From: Lineus longissimus
Lineage: Eukaryota > Nemertea > Pilidiophora > Heteronemertea > Lineidae
Assembly: GCF_910592395.1 (NCBI RefSeq)
Contig: NC_088315.1
Location: forward strand, 312,501 to 376,500
Length of the DNA stretch: 64,000 nt
Reading direction: 5' to 3'
A program made the position numbers and the translations under genes. A model generated the notes under the pieces. The model was not told the origin of the DNA, did not search any database, and worked only from the letters and a program-made list of their open reading frames with translations. Position 1 is the first letter of the stretch, and every line of letters begins with the position of its first letter. Below, piece by piece: positions 1 to 12,203 of this stretch.

Positions 1-128
1 ATGTACAGTTAGGCCAACACACTTCTTAAACATCTTTTAGAGAATCAAACTCAAAGGACTGACCAAACTTCTTGAACCGAATTGAAGTGAAACAGCTCTG
101 CTTGGCCTTTGTCTTGAACTGTGCTTAC

Positions 129-472
129 TTGAATTCCAGTTCCCTCGAAGGCCAAACGCTTGCCTCTTCATTTCTCCACATCGGTCCTTCTATAGCCCCT
201 TGAAGAAGAATGCAGGCATCCGGAACAGCCAAGCCGACCATGTAGATACTGGTTGTGTGTTTCCTGTTATGGCTCATAGTCGCCACCAGGATTGTCAAAA
301 GGTTCCCAGGAATGCCTAGTGCAATCAATGTGTACCCGATATAAAACGATATGTTGTACACGGTGTTCAGATATCCTGCATCGTGTTCAGAGCTTTGACT
401 GAAGCCTGTACGGTCGGTGTTCTCACTCCAATTCCACTGAATTGACTGTGACCGACTTTGGTCCAAGTCCAT
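129..472 (-). CDS. Class A GPCR paralogue 1, first exon only (gene runs off the left edge)
   Basis: This exon encodes the extracellular N-terminus, TM1, TM2 and the start of extracellular loop 1 of a rhodopsin-family receptor. It starts at an ATG and carries the N-glycosylation sequon NWS, the TM1 GN motif (GNLLTILVA) and the TM2 LAVPD motif with the conserved Asp 2.50. It ends ELEF plus two bases at a GTAAGC donor, so it exits in phase 2, as every exon 1 in this array does. Exons 2 and 3 would lie at coordinates below 1. It is nearly identical to exon 1 at 2633-2976, which makes it the newest member of the array. The ligand is unknown. The NF..Y-type TM7 seen in its paralogues suggests a peptide receptor, but that is inference. 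Confidence 0.85.
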
Positions 473-1247
473 CTCCCTTGATCGCTGTCAAATCTGTTAA
501 CCAGGCGACAGAGCTTTTGAATGCGAGTGTTGTCCCTCGGAATGATGGGCCGTACGACTGGTATCCTGGCAGGGCGGTAAACCACCTATATGTTATAGAC
601 ACCTTTCACCGTTCTCGCAGGCGAACGTTAAATCATTTGATGTGATCATTATGGGTTCAACTGCTCAATATTATAGTAACCCAACGAATAAACGCAGAGC
701 TTCAATAAAATTTATTTGCGGACGTTTGATCTTCGATGCTACGATTCCATAAACTAACAATATACTGGATATTTTGATCTTTGGTCTATCTTTAAAACCA
801 TTATCATCAAAGTCATATGTAAGTTGTTTCTATCTACCCAATTCTATTCACATAGATATATAATGATCGCGTGGGAAATCTTCTTTTATGAGGAAGATGT
901 TGCATTGCTGATGGACTGACCGAACAGACGCCCTTGGAGTTCAAAATGATATCATAAAACAACGAATTCTATTATCAACAGCAAGAAAATATCCACTGGG
1001 AGCAAAAGTGTTAAAAACAGTTTTACAAAAGCTCCTCGTGTGTTGACTTTGACAACGGAATCCGACTTATTCGAAGATTCAAGCTATTTTGACCAAGGCA
1101 AGAATCCTCAGATTGAGTCAGACTGCATCACTGTTGAGTTATGGTGAGAGGAATTTAATAAAGTGTGGATGATAATGTAGGCTAATAACGCCCTATCCCT
1201 TAAATGTGAATTCAAAAGTTGGGCAAATTGACAGCAAAAGATATCAT

Positions 1248-1291
1248 CAGTCGGTCGGTCGGTCGGTCGGTCAGTCAGTCAGTCAGTCAGC
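1248..1291. repeat. Tetranucleotide microsatellite (GTCG)n(GTCA)n
   Basis: A run of GGTC units passes into AGTC units just downstream of the stop codon of GPCR paralogue 2. It recurs at 3748-3799 in the next duplicated unit with two more AGTC units, so the locus has already changed length since the duplication. Confidence 0.8.
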
Positions 1292-1359
1292 ATGGTTAGT
1301 CGCTCTCTCGCTCGCTGTCTCATTTTCACTACCTCACTCACTCACTCGACGTGAAAGAA

Positions 1360-2976
1360 TCACTGATGTACCACACAACAACAAAATATCTTTCGTACGA
1401 TTTTCATGGTGTCATCTCTGTATCGCTTTCCTCCAGCGAGACAATAAAGATAAAAATTGATAACAAAATTACACAACCAAAAGTCGTACAGATAGCTGTC
1501 TAAGATATTAAATAACAAATTCCAGTACGATTCACTGAAATCGTACATATCGGCCACTCCTGGTATCTCGAAGATGACAAAGAAAAGACCATATGGTGCT
1601 TGTGTGATTAGATAGGCAACGCTTACTACAATCAGCATCCGCGTCAACTGGCTGTCCTTGACCTGTCCATCCTGCCCAGACATCACAGCTCGTTTCCTTG
1701 ACGCCCGGCGGACGGTCACGATGATACCGAGGTTGCTTCCCATGATTATCATGGACGGAAGGACACTGCCGAATATCATCTGGAAGTTGCTGAACAGAAG
1801 TTCATATTCCGGATGTCCTGGGACAGATAGAAAAATTCTCTCGAGACCTAAAACATGATAAAACTATTACATCTCAAAATATTGCCAAATATTTTAAAAC
1901 TTGCCCACGCCAAACATCCCAACTTCAACTCCCATGCAGCCAATTTAAGGGAATACTCTCGTCACTATAAAATCCCACCCTCGATTGCATGGGCTCTGGA
2001 AATACTCTCTTTTGATTGGTTCAATTCTCAGGATGAACCTGTGATGCAGAATGAGGCTACTGATTAGCCAATTCAACAGGAAGTCAAGTTTGCTTTAGAA
2101 AAGATGAATAGATTCCAGGAAACTAAAGATATGCCTTGTCGTGATTTGCTGCGTTCTTCGTGCCTTACCTGACGCCTCATCCTTTGTGTAAGTGTGAACG
2201 AAGAAGGTAGAAACATTTAAAGTAATAACTATAACTGCTGTAGTGACTATAGTAACTTTAGCTTTGGCCGGTGTACATATCCTCTTGGCGGCCATCGGAA
2301 AGCGTATAGCTATGAAGCGATCCACCGACATGAAGGCCAGGATCAAGCCGGATGACATAGCACCCGTATTGGTGATAAAGTAACCAAACCTGAAAGAAAT
2401 CAAAGGGGGGGGGGGGGGGTTATTGATAGTAGCTGTCACCATCTCCATCTACAGTCCCCCTTATTACTCAGTTGACATGACTGTAGCACATGCACAATAT
2501 ACAGATGTACAGTTAGGCCAACAAACTTCTTAAACCTCTTTTAGAGAATCAAACTCAAAGGACTGACCAAACGTCTTGAACCGAATTGAAGTGAAACAGC
2601 TCTGCTTGGCCTTTGTCTTGAACTGTACTCACTTAAATTCCAGTTCCCTCGAAGGCCACACGCTTGCCTCTTCATTTCCATACATCTGTCCTTCTATAGC
2701 CCCTTGAAGAAGAATGCAGGCATCCGGAACAGCCAAGCTGACCATGAAGATACTGGTTGTGTGTTTCCTGTTATGGCGCATGGTCGCCACCAGGATTGTA
2801 AAAAGGTTCCCAGGAATGCCTAGTGCAATCAATGTGTACCCGATATAAAACGATATGTTGTACACGGTGTTCAGATATCCTGCATCGTGTTCAGAGCTTT
2901 GACTGAAGCCTGTACGGTCGGTGTTCTCACTCCAATTCCATTGAATTGACTGTGACCGACTTTGGTCCAAGTCCAT
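1360..2976 (-). CDS. Class A GPCR paralogue 2 (three exons, 350 aa)
   Basis: The exons are 2633-2976 (N-terminus, TM1, TM2), 2169-2389 (TM3, TM4) and 1360-1847 (ECL2, TM5-7, C-tail). Phases are 2 then 1, total 1,053 nt. Visible motifs are N-terminal NWS, TM1 GN, TM2 LAVPD, DRF at the end of TM3 followed by IAIRFP, a basic third intracellular loop (RRASRKR), TM6 with P 6.50 but no CWxP tryptophan, TM7 NFYLY in place of NPxxY, and a CCC cluster in the C-tail that could be palmitoylated. Neither the TM3 start nor ECL2 has the usual disulphide cysteine. Splice sites are GTGAGT and GTAAGG donors and TTTCAG and TTTTAG acceptors. It is a plasma-membrane receptor of unknown ligand. The gene lies almost wholly inside a ~2.5 kb tandem duplication. 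Confidence 0.85.
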
Positions 2977-3747
2977 CTCCCTTGATCGCTGTCAAATCTG
3001 TTAACCAGGCGACAGAGCTTTTGAATGCGAGTGTTGTCCCTCGGAATGATGGGCCGTACGACTAGTATCCTGGCAGGGCGGAAAACCACCTATATGTTAT
3101 AGACACCTTCCACCGTTGTCGCAGGCGAACGTTAAATCATTTGATGTGATCATTATGGGTTCAACTGCTCATATAGTAACCCGACGAATAAACGCAGAGC
3201 TCCAATAAAATTTATTTGTGCACGTTTGATCTTCGATGCTACGATTCCATAAACTAACAATATACTGGATATTTTGATCTTTGGTCTATCTTTAAAACCA
3301 TTATCATCAAAGTCATATGTAAGTTGTTTCTATCTACCCAATTCTATTCACATAGATATATAATGATCGCGTGGGAAATCTTCTTTTATGAGGAAGATGT
3401 TGCATTGCTGATGGACTGACCGAACAGACGCCCTTGGAGTTCAAAATGATATCATAAAACAACGAATTCTATTATCAACAGCAAGAATATATCCACTAGG
3501 AGCAAAAAGTGTTAAAAACAGTTTTACAAAAGCTCCTCGTGTGTTTACTTTCACAATGGAATCCGACTTATTCGAAGATTCAAGCTATTTTGACCAAGGC
3601 AAGAATCCTCAGATTGAGTCAGACTGCATCAGTGTTGAGTTATGGTGAGAGGAATTTAATAAAGTGTGGATGATAATGTAGGCTAATAACGCCCTATCCC
3701 TTAAATGTGAATTCAAAAGTTGGGCAAATTGACAGCAAAAGATATCA

Positions 3748-3799
3748 TCAGTCGGTCGGTCGGTCGGTCGGTCAGTCAGTCAGTCAGTCAGTCAGTCAG
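3748..3799. repeat. Tetranucleotide microsatellite (GTCG)n(GTCA)n, second copy
   Basis: This is the duplicated counterpart of the microsatellite at 1248-1291, downstream of GPCR paralogue 3, with a longer AGTC part. Confidence 0.8.
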
Positions 3800-3868
3800 C
3801 ATGGTTAGTCGCTCTCTCGCCCGCTGTCTCATTTTCACTACCTCACTCACTCACTCGACGTGAAAGAA

Positions 3869-5479
3869 TCACTGATGTACCACACAACAACAAAATATCT
3901 TTCGTACGATTTTCATGGTGTCATTTCTGTATCGCTTTCCTCCAGCGAGACAATAAAGATAAAAATTGATAACAAAATTACACAACCAAAACTCATACAG
4001 ATAGCTGTCTAAGATATTAAATAACAAATTCCAGTACGATTCACTGAAATCGTACATATCGGCCACTCCTGGTATCTCGAAGATGACAAAGAAAAGACCA
4101 TATGGTGCTTGTGTGATTAGATAGGCAACGCTTACTACAATTAGCATCCGCGTCAACTGGCTGTCCTTGTCCTGTCCATCCCGCCCAGACATCACAGCTC
4201 GTTTCCTTGAAGCCCGGCGGACGGTCACGATGATACCGAGGTTGCTTCCCATGATAATCATGGACGGAAGGACACTGCCGAATACCATCTGGAAGTTGCT
4301 GAACAGAAGTTCATATTCCGGATGTCCTGGGACAGACAGAAAAATGCTCTCGAGACCTAAAACATGATAAAACTATTACATCTCAAATATTGCCCACTAT
4401 TTTAAAACTTGCCCACGCCAAACATCCCAACTTCAACTCCCATGCAGCCAATTTAAGGGAATACTCTCGTCACTATAAAATCCCACCCTCGATGGCACGG
4501 GCTCTAGAAATACTCTCTTGTGATTGGTTCAATTCTCAGGATGAACCTGTGATGCACGAATAGGGTACTGATTAGCCAATTCAAAAGGAAGTCAAGTTTG
4601 CTTTAGAAAAGATGAATAGATTCCAGGAAACTAAAGATATGCCTTGTCGTGATTTGCTGCGTTCTTCGTGCCTTACCTGACGCCTCATCCTTTATGTAAG
4701 TGTGAACGAAGAAGGTAGAAACATTTAAAGTAATAACTATAACTGCTGTAGTGACTATAGTAACCTTAGCTTTGGCCGGTGTACATATCCTCTTGGCGGC
4801 CATCGGAAAGCGTATAGCTATGAAGCGATCCACCGACATGAAGGCCAGGATCAAGCCGGATGACATAGCACCCGTATTGGTGACAAAGTAAACAAACCTG
4901 AAAGAAATTGAAGTAGATAGTAGCTGCCATGGTTTCCATCTGCGTTCTTCTCTTATTACTCCGTTGTCATGGCTGTAGTACATGCCCCGTTTTGATTACA
5001 TATAGGCCCCGTAATATAGGCCAACACACTTCTCAAACTTCTTTTGTAGAAATCAAACTCAAAGAACTCACCAAACGTCTTGAACAGAATTGGAGAGAAC
5101 AGCTTAGCTTGACTTCAGTTTGGAGCAATACTCACTTAAATTCCAGTTCCCTCGAAGGCCACACGCTTGCCTCTTCATTTCTCCACATTGGTCCTTCTAT
5201 AGCTTCTTGAAGAAGAATGCAGGCATCCGGAACAGCCAAGCCGACCATGAAGATACTGGTTGTGTGTTTCCTGTTATGGCGCATGGTCGCCACCAGGATT
5301 GTCAAAAAGTTCCCAGGAATGCCTAGTGCAATCAATGTGTACCCGATATAAAACGATATGTTGTACACGGTGTTCAGATATTCTGTATCCTGCCCAGACC
5401 TTTCATTGAAGCCTGTACGGTCCGTGTTCTCACTCCAATTCCACTGAATTGACTGTGACAGACTTTGGTCAGAGTCCAT
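3869..5479 (-). CDS. Class A GPCR paralogue 3 (three exons, 350 aa)
   Basis: The exons are 5136-5479, 4677-4897 and 3869-4356, with the same lengths (344, 221 and 488 nt) and phases as paralogue 2. The protein is nearly identical to paralogue 2 from TM3 onward. The N-terminus differs more (NERSGQDTEYL in place of SQSSEHDAGYL), which fits exon 1 lying in the third, more diverged copy of the duplicated unit. Conserved motifs are NWS, GN in TM1, LAVPD in TM2, DRFIAIRFP after TM3, NFYLY in TM7 and a C-terminal CCC. The canonical TM3-ECL2 disulphide cysteines are missing. The frame is intact, so the gene looks functional. Confidence 0.85.
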
Positions 5480-5835
5480 CTTCCTTGATCGCTGTCAAAT
5501 CAGCGGACAAAGCGACGAGTGATAGGCCCTCGGAATGATGGCCAGGACGAGAAACCACGTAGATGCTATGGAAGTCGTTGTCGCTGGAGAAATAGACAGA
5601 CATAGCTACGAATAACGCAGAACTCCAATAAAAATTATTCTTGCACGTTTGATCTTCGATGCTTCCATAAACTAACAATATACTGGCTATTTTGATCTTT
5701 GGTCTATCTTTAACACCTTTATTGTCAGCGTCATATGCAAGTTATTTCTACCTTCTCATTTCTATCCATAAATAATGCGTAGGAAAATCTTCTTTAGGAT
5801 GAAGATGTTGCATTGCCTGGTGAGAGAGATAACTG

Positions 5836-7421
5836 TCACTGACTTGGCTCGCAAAGAAACATTTTCCTGAGAATCATGTTCGTGTCGTGCCGATAACGCT
5901 TTCCTCCAGCGAGGCAGTAAAGGTAGAAGTTGATGACAGAGTTACACAGCCATACATTGTATAGAAAGCTGTCGAGAATATTAAACAACAAATTCCAATA
6001 GGCAACATCGAAGTCGTACACATTAGAGACTTCTGGTATCTCGAATGCAACAAGAAAAAGCTGATAGGGCGCCGTTAAGATTAAGTAAGCGACGCTCACA
6101 ATACTAAGCATGAGCGTTAACTGGCGTTCCCTCTGTTGCCCTTGGTCCACACCCATCTTGGTGCGTTTCTGTGATGCGCGTCTTACCGCCAGGACGATGC
6201 CGATGTTGCTTCCTATGATCACCAGGGACGGGAGGATGCTACCAAATACCAACTGGAAGTTGCCGAATAGAAGTTCATATTCCGGGTGTCCTGGCACTGA
6301 CAACATGAGGGTTTCTATACCTGAAAATGAGATTAACTTCATTTCAACAAATTGACAACTTCACTCTAAGGCGAGTAAAACGATTTATCCGGTTTGCGAT
6401 TGTCATTCTTCACATAGCTTGTGATGATGTGTATCCCACATTTTTGTTTCATTCGAGCACTAAATGAAATGTTGATGTGCATTGGCCTCGGCCTTACCAG
6501 TTGTCTCATCTTTCACGTAAACGTGAACGAAGAAGGTAGAAACATTAGCAGCAACGACTACCATCGCCGTTACAATCACGAGATATCTAACCCTGGTCAC
6601 TGTACATATCCTCTTAGCTACCACCGGGAACCGAATAGCTATGAACCGATCCACCGACATGAAGGCCAGGGTGAGACCAGATGTCATGGCACTGGCGTTT
6701 GATACGAAGTATCCGAACCTGAAATGATATGAACCGTTCATCGATTTCGTCAAGAGATCTGCAAGCATTGCTCCTCTATTGGTTGTCGATGACAGCTTCC
6801 AGTGAAGCGGTTTGCCGCTTTGGTCACAACAGCGGTAAACTCTACTTGGGTCCTGCGAGTTGGTTGGAGCGAATAACAAAGCAAATGTGGACAATATTAC
6901 TGAAATCTGTAATTTGCACGTGTCCCAGAGGACTGAAGTCCCGTCAGGTATTTGGCACTATGATGCCAACGCAACAAAATCGTGTAGATTCAACTGGATA
7001 CTCTGATTAATCATTAAGTGATAGTTTAACTCGGATTCATACGTCTATGTAATACTTACTTGAATTCGAGTTCCCTGGAAGGCCAGATGCTAGCATCTTC
7101 ATTCCGCCACGTCGGACCTGCTATCGCTTCTTGAAGGAGAATTGCAGAATCCGCGATAGCCAGCGCCACCATGTGGACACTAGTTGTGTGATTCCTATTG
7201 CGGCTCATAGAGGCCACCATAATCGCCAACAGATTGCCAGGAACGCCAAATGCAACTAAGACGTAAACAAAATAATACACGATGTCGTATATCATAAACA
7301 AGGACCCGCTATCGGTCAGATTACAGCCAGTTTGATTAGATCCTTGACTGTCATAAAGTATGGACCCACTCACTCCAATAGTTGGATGTGATGAGTTGCT
7401 CACTAATAGAGCCATCTTCAT
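5836..7421 (-). CDS. Class A GPCR paralogue 4 (three exons, 355 aa)
   Basis: The exons are 7060-7421, 6498-6718 and 5836-6320, total 1,068 nt, all in phase. The N-terminus has three sequons (NSS, NQT, NLT) and is longer than in paralogues 1-3. TM1 keeps GNLLAIMVA. TM2 reads LAIAD, closer to the class A LAxAD consensus than the LAVPD of the neighbours. TM3 ends VDRFIAIRFP, the third loop is basic (RRASQKR), and TM7 reads NSVINFYLYC. ECL2 has the array-specific SVPGHPEYE stretch and no cysteine. Introns and flanks do not align with the recent duplication, so this copy is older. The ligand is unknown. Confidence 0.83.
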
Positions 7422-8143
7422 TCGTACACCCAGGAAGGTTGCCCAAGCGCGCGAATCCAGATTGAGGTTATCTGCGCAGGTACAAAAATGTGTTTAGGAG
7501 ACGAAGTGTTTCTGATCACGTGGCACCGTGCCCTCTCCAGTAGACAAGATGGCGACTCAGTGGCTGCTTGCTCCCAACTCCACGAGAATGCATGCATATG
7601 TCATGAGCACACTACGGTCCACCAGTGGTGAATTGGACGCGAGCAAGATCTGGACGATCTTTATTCGGTGGTAGGACATGAACATCTTCGCTTGTGAGGC
7701 ACCAATGCTGAGTTCCTGTCAAGATCAAGGAATCCACTCGAAGATAAACTCAAATGTCAGCGCTAGCAGTAGCCTTCTAATAAATCTATTTAATATCTAT
7801 CATAACATTTGGTCAAATTAGCATACAAAAATAGCACTTATGAACATACGTTGCTTACTTTAAACATATTTATAGACATATATACCGGTATATAAATATA
7901 TAACCATGATATCCTGATCTCGCTATCCGAGTTATATTTCATGTATTTTTGTTTCTGTAACCAACCATGCATCTGTCTTACCGAAGTTCTATTGTTAACA
8001 GCCGAGTGTAGAGAAATAACCATGAATGGAACGTTTTTCCCTGAGACAACTCCATTGTACGAAATGTCATGTACGAAATTGATTGAAATCTGACAAAAAT
8101 CGAGCTTGTCAGATACCTTATGAGATAAGGGGTCGATCAAACC
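7422..8143. other. Intergenic spacer between GPCR paralogues 4 and 5
   Basis: I see no gene or repeat here. It should contain the 5' flank of paralogue 5's downstream neighbour and the 3' flank of paralogue 5. No confident promoter or polyadenylation call is possible. Confidence 0.4.
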
Positions 8144-9983
8144 TCAGCGGTCGCAACAAAAACATGTCCGGACTATCTTCCTCGTGTCCTCTCTGTAGCG
8201 CATTCCTCCGGCTAGGCAGTAAAGATAAAAGTTAACGACATGATTACATAGCCAGATGTCGTAGAACAGATACTCTAGTACAACAAATAATAAGTTTGAG
8301 TCTGCATCATTTGCCTCGCTTGCCGCATCGGGTACCTCGAAAGCCGCATAAAAAATCCTATACGGCAGTGTTGTTATGAAATATGCCATGCTGACGATGA
8401 CCAGCATCGAAGTCAACTGGCTTTCATGCTTGCCTCTTTTCTGCCCTTGGGCCACCCTCATCTGAGCTCGTTTACTCGAAGCCTGGCGTACAGTCACGAT
8501 GATGCCAATATTGCTGCCCATGATAACGACAGATGGAATGAGGCTTCCAAATAACATCTGGAAGTTACTGAATAACACCTCGTATTCGTGATGTCCCGGC
8601 ACTGATAGAATAAGACTCTCGATACCTAAAAGTCATAAAGCAACCTGTTTATATCGGGAAAGAAAAACCGATCAAGATAATGGAATGACACATGAGCTAA
8701 GTTCATCTGGCTACGTCATTCCAAGACTTCAATCGGAATGAAATATCAGATTGCCGACGGACAGCTCACGAATGGATTCCACTATAGATCGGCTGAGGGC
8801 AGAGAGAGGTCGTGCCGCGCCTTGAGCTATGACTTAACGCTTGCTGAAGTATCCTCTTGTGCTTTAAAAGTCGGCAGAGTATCACAAACAAGCAAACGAA
8901 ACCTAGGTGATTTGCAACGAGAGAATGTCAGCATGTTGCTTCGTTCATGAGCTACTGTTCCAGGTAATCGTTTCCGGACAACTCCTTGTAACCGCCTGCG
9001 CTTGGTGGAGAGCTCCAATTTCTCAGCTCCGATGGCAGTACATTGATAGTGACGAAAAGAATGTCACTGAATACTTGCCTGACGCTTCATCCTTTATATA
9101 AGTGTGGACAAAGAAAGTGAAGACATTGGCAGTAATAACTGTAACTGCTGTAGAGATTACGATGACCTTAGCTCTAGTCACTGTACATATCCTCTTGGCC
9201 GCAATCGGGTACCGTATAGCTATGAACCGATCCACCGACATAAAGGCGAGGATGAGCCCTGAAGTCATTGCACAGGCGTACATCAGGAAGTAAACGAATC
9301 TGAAATAACACGATTGACACCGTGACGGGAATAGGCGTGGAATACCCTCACCTGTCAACCGAGCAGTTTCATTGAAAAAGTGTCGGGAGGACTATGTCCA
9401 TGACCGTCAATACCTCCGAGATTAAAGGCGCATAATAGAATCCTTTATCCCCTGGACATTCTATCCTAGGATATTTCAAACACTTACACCAATTTAGCAA
9501 AGACTTACAGAAGTCAGAAAAACACTCCAATTGTTTGATCTTTGCGCCAGTGCAGGCGATCTGTAGCTTTCACGCTGGATGGTAATATTTGCCTTCATGA
9601 CCAACCTTACCCATGATCAAGAATGGGTAGTTTTGATTAAATACTCACTTAAATTCCAGTTCCCTTGAAGGCCAGATGCTTGCTTCTTCATCTCGCCACA
9701 TTGGTCCTTGAATCCCTTCTTGAATTAAAATCACCGCATCTGGTACAGCCAAGCCGACCATGTAAACGCTTGCTGTGTGTTTCCTATTATGGCTCATAGA
9801 GGCCACTAAAATCGCCAGTATATTGCCTGGAACGCCAAGGGCAACTAGTACGAACACAACATAATACAAAATGTCATACAGCATGTACAATCCTCCATCA
9901 TGTCCAACTGTTTGGTTGAAGCCCGTTGGTGCCATATCATAATCGTGATAATGAACACCAGATCCATTCGCGCCATCGGACAT
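8144..9983 (-). CDS. Class A GPCR paralogue 5 (three exons, 345 aa, GC-AG intron)
   Basis: The exons are 9649-9983, 9079-9299 and 8144-8625, total 1,038 nt, in phase. The N-terminus has NGS and NQT sequons. TM1 has GNILAILVA, TM2 has LAVPD, and TM3 ends VDRFIAIRYP. ECL2 has SVPGHHEYE. TM7 reads NHVVNFYLYC, and the tail is short, ending CFCCDR. The donor after exon 2 reads CAG|GCAAGT, a GC-type donor, where all other array members use GT at this position. Only the GC site preserves the phase. The gene is otherwise intact. The ligand is unknown. Confidence 0.83.
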
Positions 9984-10639
9984 GTCTGACTGGCTGGGCT
10001 TGATGGTTAACCATCGTTGTCAGTGAAATTGCTCATTGATCCTGTGAACCCGTTCCCTAACATCGAGACAAGAGCAAACAATGTCGAAGAACGCCGTATT
10101 AGAGTGTCTCTATCCACCTATCAGTACTATTTATGACTGAGATATTGCTAGGCTAGGGTTTCCCTCGTTTATATCTATAGTTACCTAGTCTTTTGAATTT
10201 ATAAATGCTATTTCTATCTGCAAATATTGATAGCATGTGTATACTATTACTTGTTTATATATTTAGCATATTTGTAAAACATTCAGTTATTTCTGCAAGG
10301 CACAGAAAGACAAACAGTATCTATTATGAATGTTGGTGCCCAAAGCCCAAAGCCCAAAGTATCCGTCAAAAAAGAGATAGATATCCTGGAAAGTTGCTCC
10401 TCGAGTGAAGCCAAATCTAGCAGTGACAAGATGACAAATTCCTTGCCCTGCTGTTGCGAGCCGGCTCCAATCCCCACGATAATACCTGCATGGTAAACTA
10501 CAATCGAATGAGGTAAACTGGGTGCATTCAAAATCACGACCCTAACTTTTTTTGGGGGGGGGGGGGACATCACCATCTCATATATATACTGTGCGCCAAT
10601 TAGGCATGTCACTTTTTATCAGATATAGTTTCCGATCAA
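9984..10639. other. Intergenic spacer between GPCR paralogues 5 and 6, with a poly-G tract
   Basis: No coding signal is recognised. A T-run followed by a 13-nt G homopolymer occurs at 10554-10566. The rest is AT-rich and unremarkable. Confidence 0.4.
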
Positions 10640-12203
10640 TCACAGACTCAAGCTGGGACTTTTTTGGCCAATCCAAACGCAGTTACACCCCACCCCGGCA
10701 ACGCAACAGCAGAACAACTTCCGTACGATTGTCCTCGTGTCCTCCCTATAACGCTTTCCTCCAGCGAGGCAGTAAAGGTAGAAGTTGACCGCATGATTAC
10801 ACAGCCAAACATTGTATAAGAGATAGTCCAAGACATTGAATAACTGCTGCCAATAGGTGTCACTCATGTCGTACATATTTGCGACTTGGGGTATCTTGAA
10901 TGCTGCAAGGAAAAGCCTTTCCGGCAGAGTTGTTACAAAATAGGCGATGCTGACTAAAACGAGCATCAACGTCAATTGGCTGTCCTTTCCATCTTGACCC
11001 TGACCTTGACCTAGTTCGGCTCGTTTCCTTGAAGCTTGTCGTACAGTTAGAACGATGCCGATGTTGCTTCCAATGATCATTACAGAAGGAATAATACTGC
11101 CAAAAACCATTTGGAAGTTGCTGAATAAGACTTCGTATTCGGGATGTCCTGGGACCGATAAAATGATATTCTCTATACCTAAAAAACAACATTGGAACAT
11201 TTTCAATCGCGTGTCAAATTTCTCAATCGACACCAAGATTGAAAATGCAGTGTTAATCGACGAAAGATAGAGGGTTTCATAGCCCCATATCATGAATACC
11301 ATGTTTGGTCAATATGGGGCCGGTGACATCTATACACGTGAGTACTTTTAAAAGCAGTCGTCAGTTTTAACACTTTCCTCGTCGCATTGTTGACATCCCC
11401 AAACCGGAAGTAAACTGTCGTTGACGACCATCACAATAAATGAGTAAACTAGAAAGTCGGAAGTCGGTTCGTGGAAATGTGAGCCTCACCTGACACTTCA
11501 TCCTTTATGTAAATGTAAACAAAAAACGTGGAGGCATTGGCAGCGAGAACTATCACTGCTGTAGAGGTAACTATGACTTTAGCTTTAGTCACTGTACATA
11601 TCCTCTTGGCAGCCATCGGGTAGCGTATAGCTATGAACCGATCCATCGACATAAAGGCCAGGATGAGGCCTGAAGTCATTGCACCGGCGTATGATAGAAA
11701 ATATATAAACCTGTAAAGACATTAAGATGAAGTCTTTTAAATGCAAAAGAAACCTAAAATGTTGGATGTTTTTATTACTGCATCAAAGGAAATTTACCTC
11801 GAGTAGATAGTCAGTACTAAGGCTTTGAATGATAATGAATAACCTGATACGTGACATTACAGCGTTCCTTGTACTGATGTTCTACTCACTTGAATTCCAG
11901 CTCCCTGGAAGGCCAGATACTTCCGTCCTCGTTCCGCCACGCCTGACCTGCTATACTTTCTTGAAGGAGGATCACACCATCCGGAACAGCGAGACCAATC
12001 ATGTAGACACTGGTTGTGTGCTTTCTATTTTGGCTCATGGCGGCCACTAAGATTGTCAGTAAGTTACCAGGAACGCCAAACGCAACAAGAACGTGCATGA
12101 AATAATACAAGGCATCGTAGAGCACATAAAATAACCCCCCGTCATGTCCATGAGAAGATAATGTTTGTTGTGTAGCGTTGTCTAACCTAACGGACATGTT
12201 CAT
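10640..12203 (-). CDS. Class A GPCR paralogue 6 (three exons, 357 aa, extended tail)
   Basis: The exons are 11890-12203, 11490-11710 and 10640-11178, total 1,074 nt, in phase. The N-terminus is the shortest of the set and carries NMS and NAT sequons. Motifs are GNLLTILVA in TM1, LAVPD in TM2, MDRFIAIRYP after TM3, a basic third loop (RQASRKR), TM6 ending FVTTLPERLF and TM7 NHAVNFYLYC. The C-tail runs about 18 residues past the CCC cluster, where the other copies stop (GVGCNCVWIGQK and onward), so the ancestral stop may have been lost. It is the outermost member of the array and is followed by the large polycystin-like gene. The ligand is unknown. Confidence 0.83.

Larger units (their letters stand above)
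1..5760. repeat. Recent ~2.5 kb tandem segmental duplication containing GPCR copies 1-3
   Basis: The sequence at 1 restarts at 2505 (offset 2,504) and again near 5010 (offset about 5,007). The third copy fades out around 5760. Exons, introns, intergenic spacers (473-1359 and 2977-3868) and a GGTC/AGTC microsatellite align with only scattered substitutions and small indels between the first two units. High identity in non-coding sequence implies either a very young duplication or ongoing gene conversion. The spacers hold no other gene that I can see. Confidence 0.85.
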
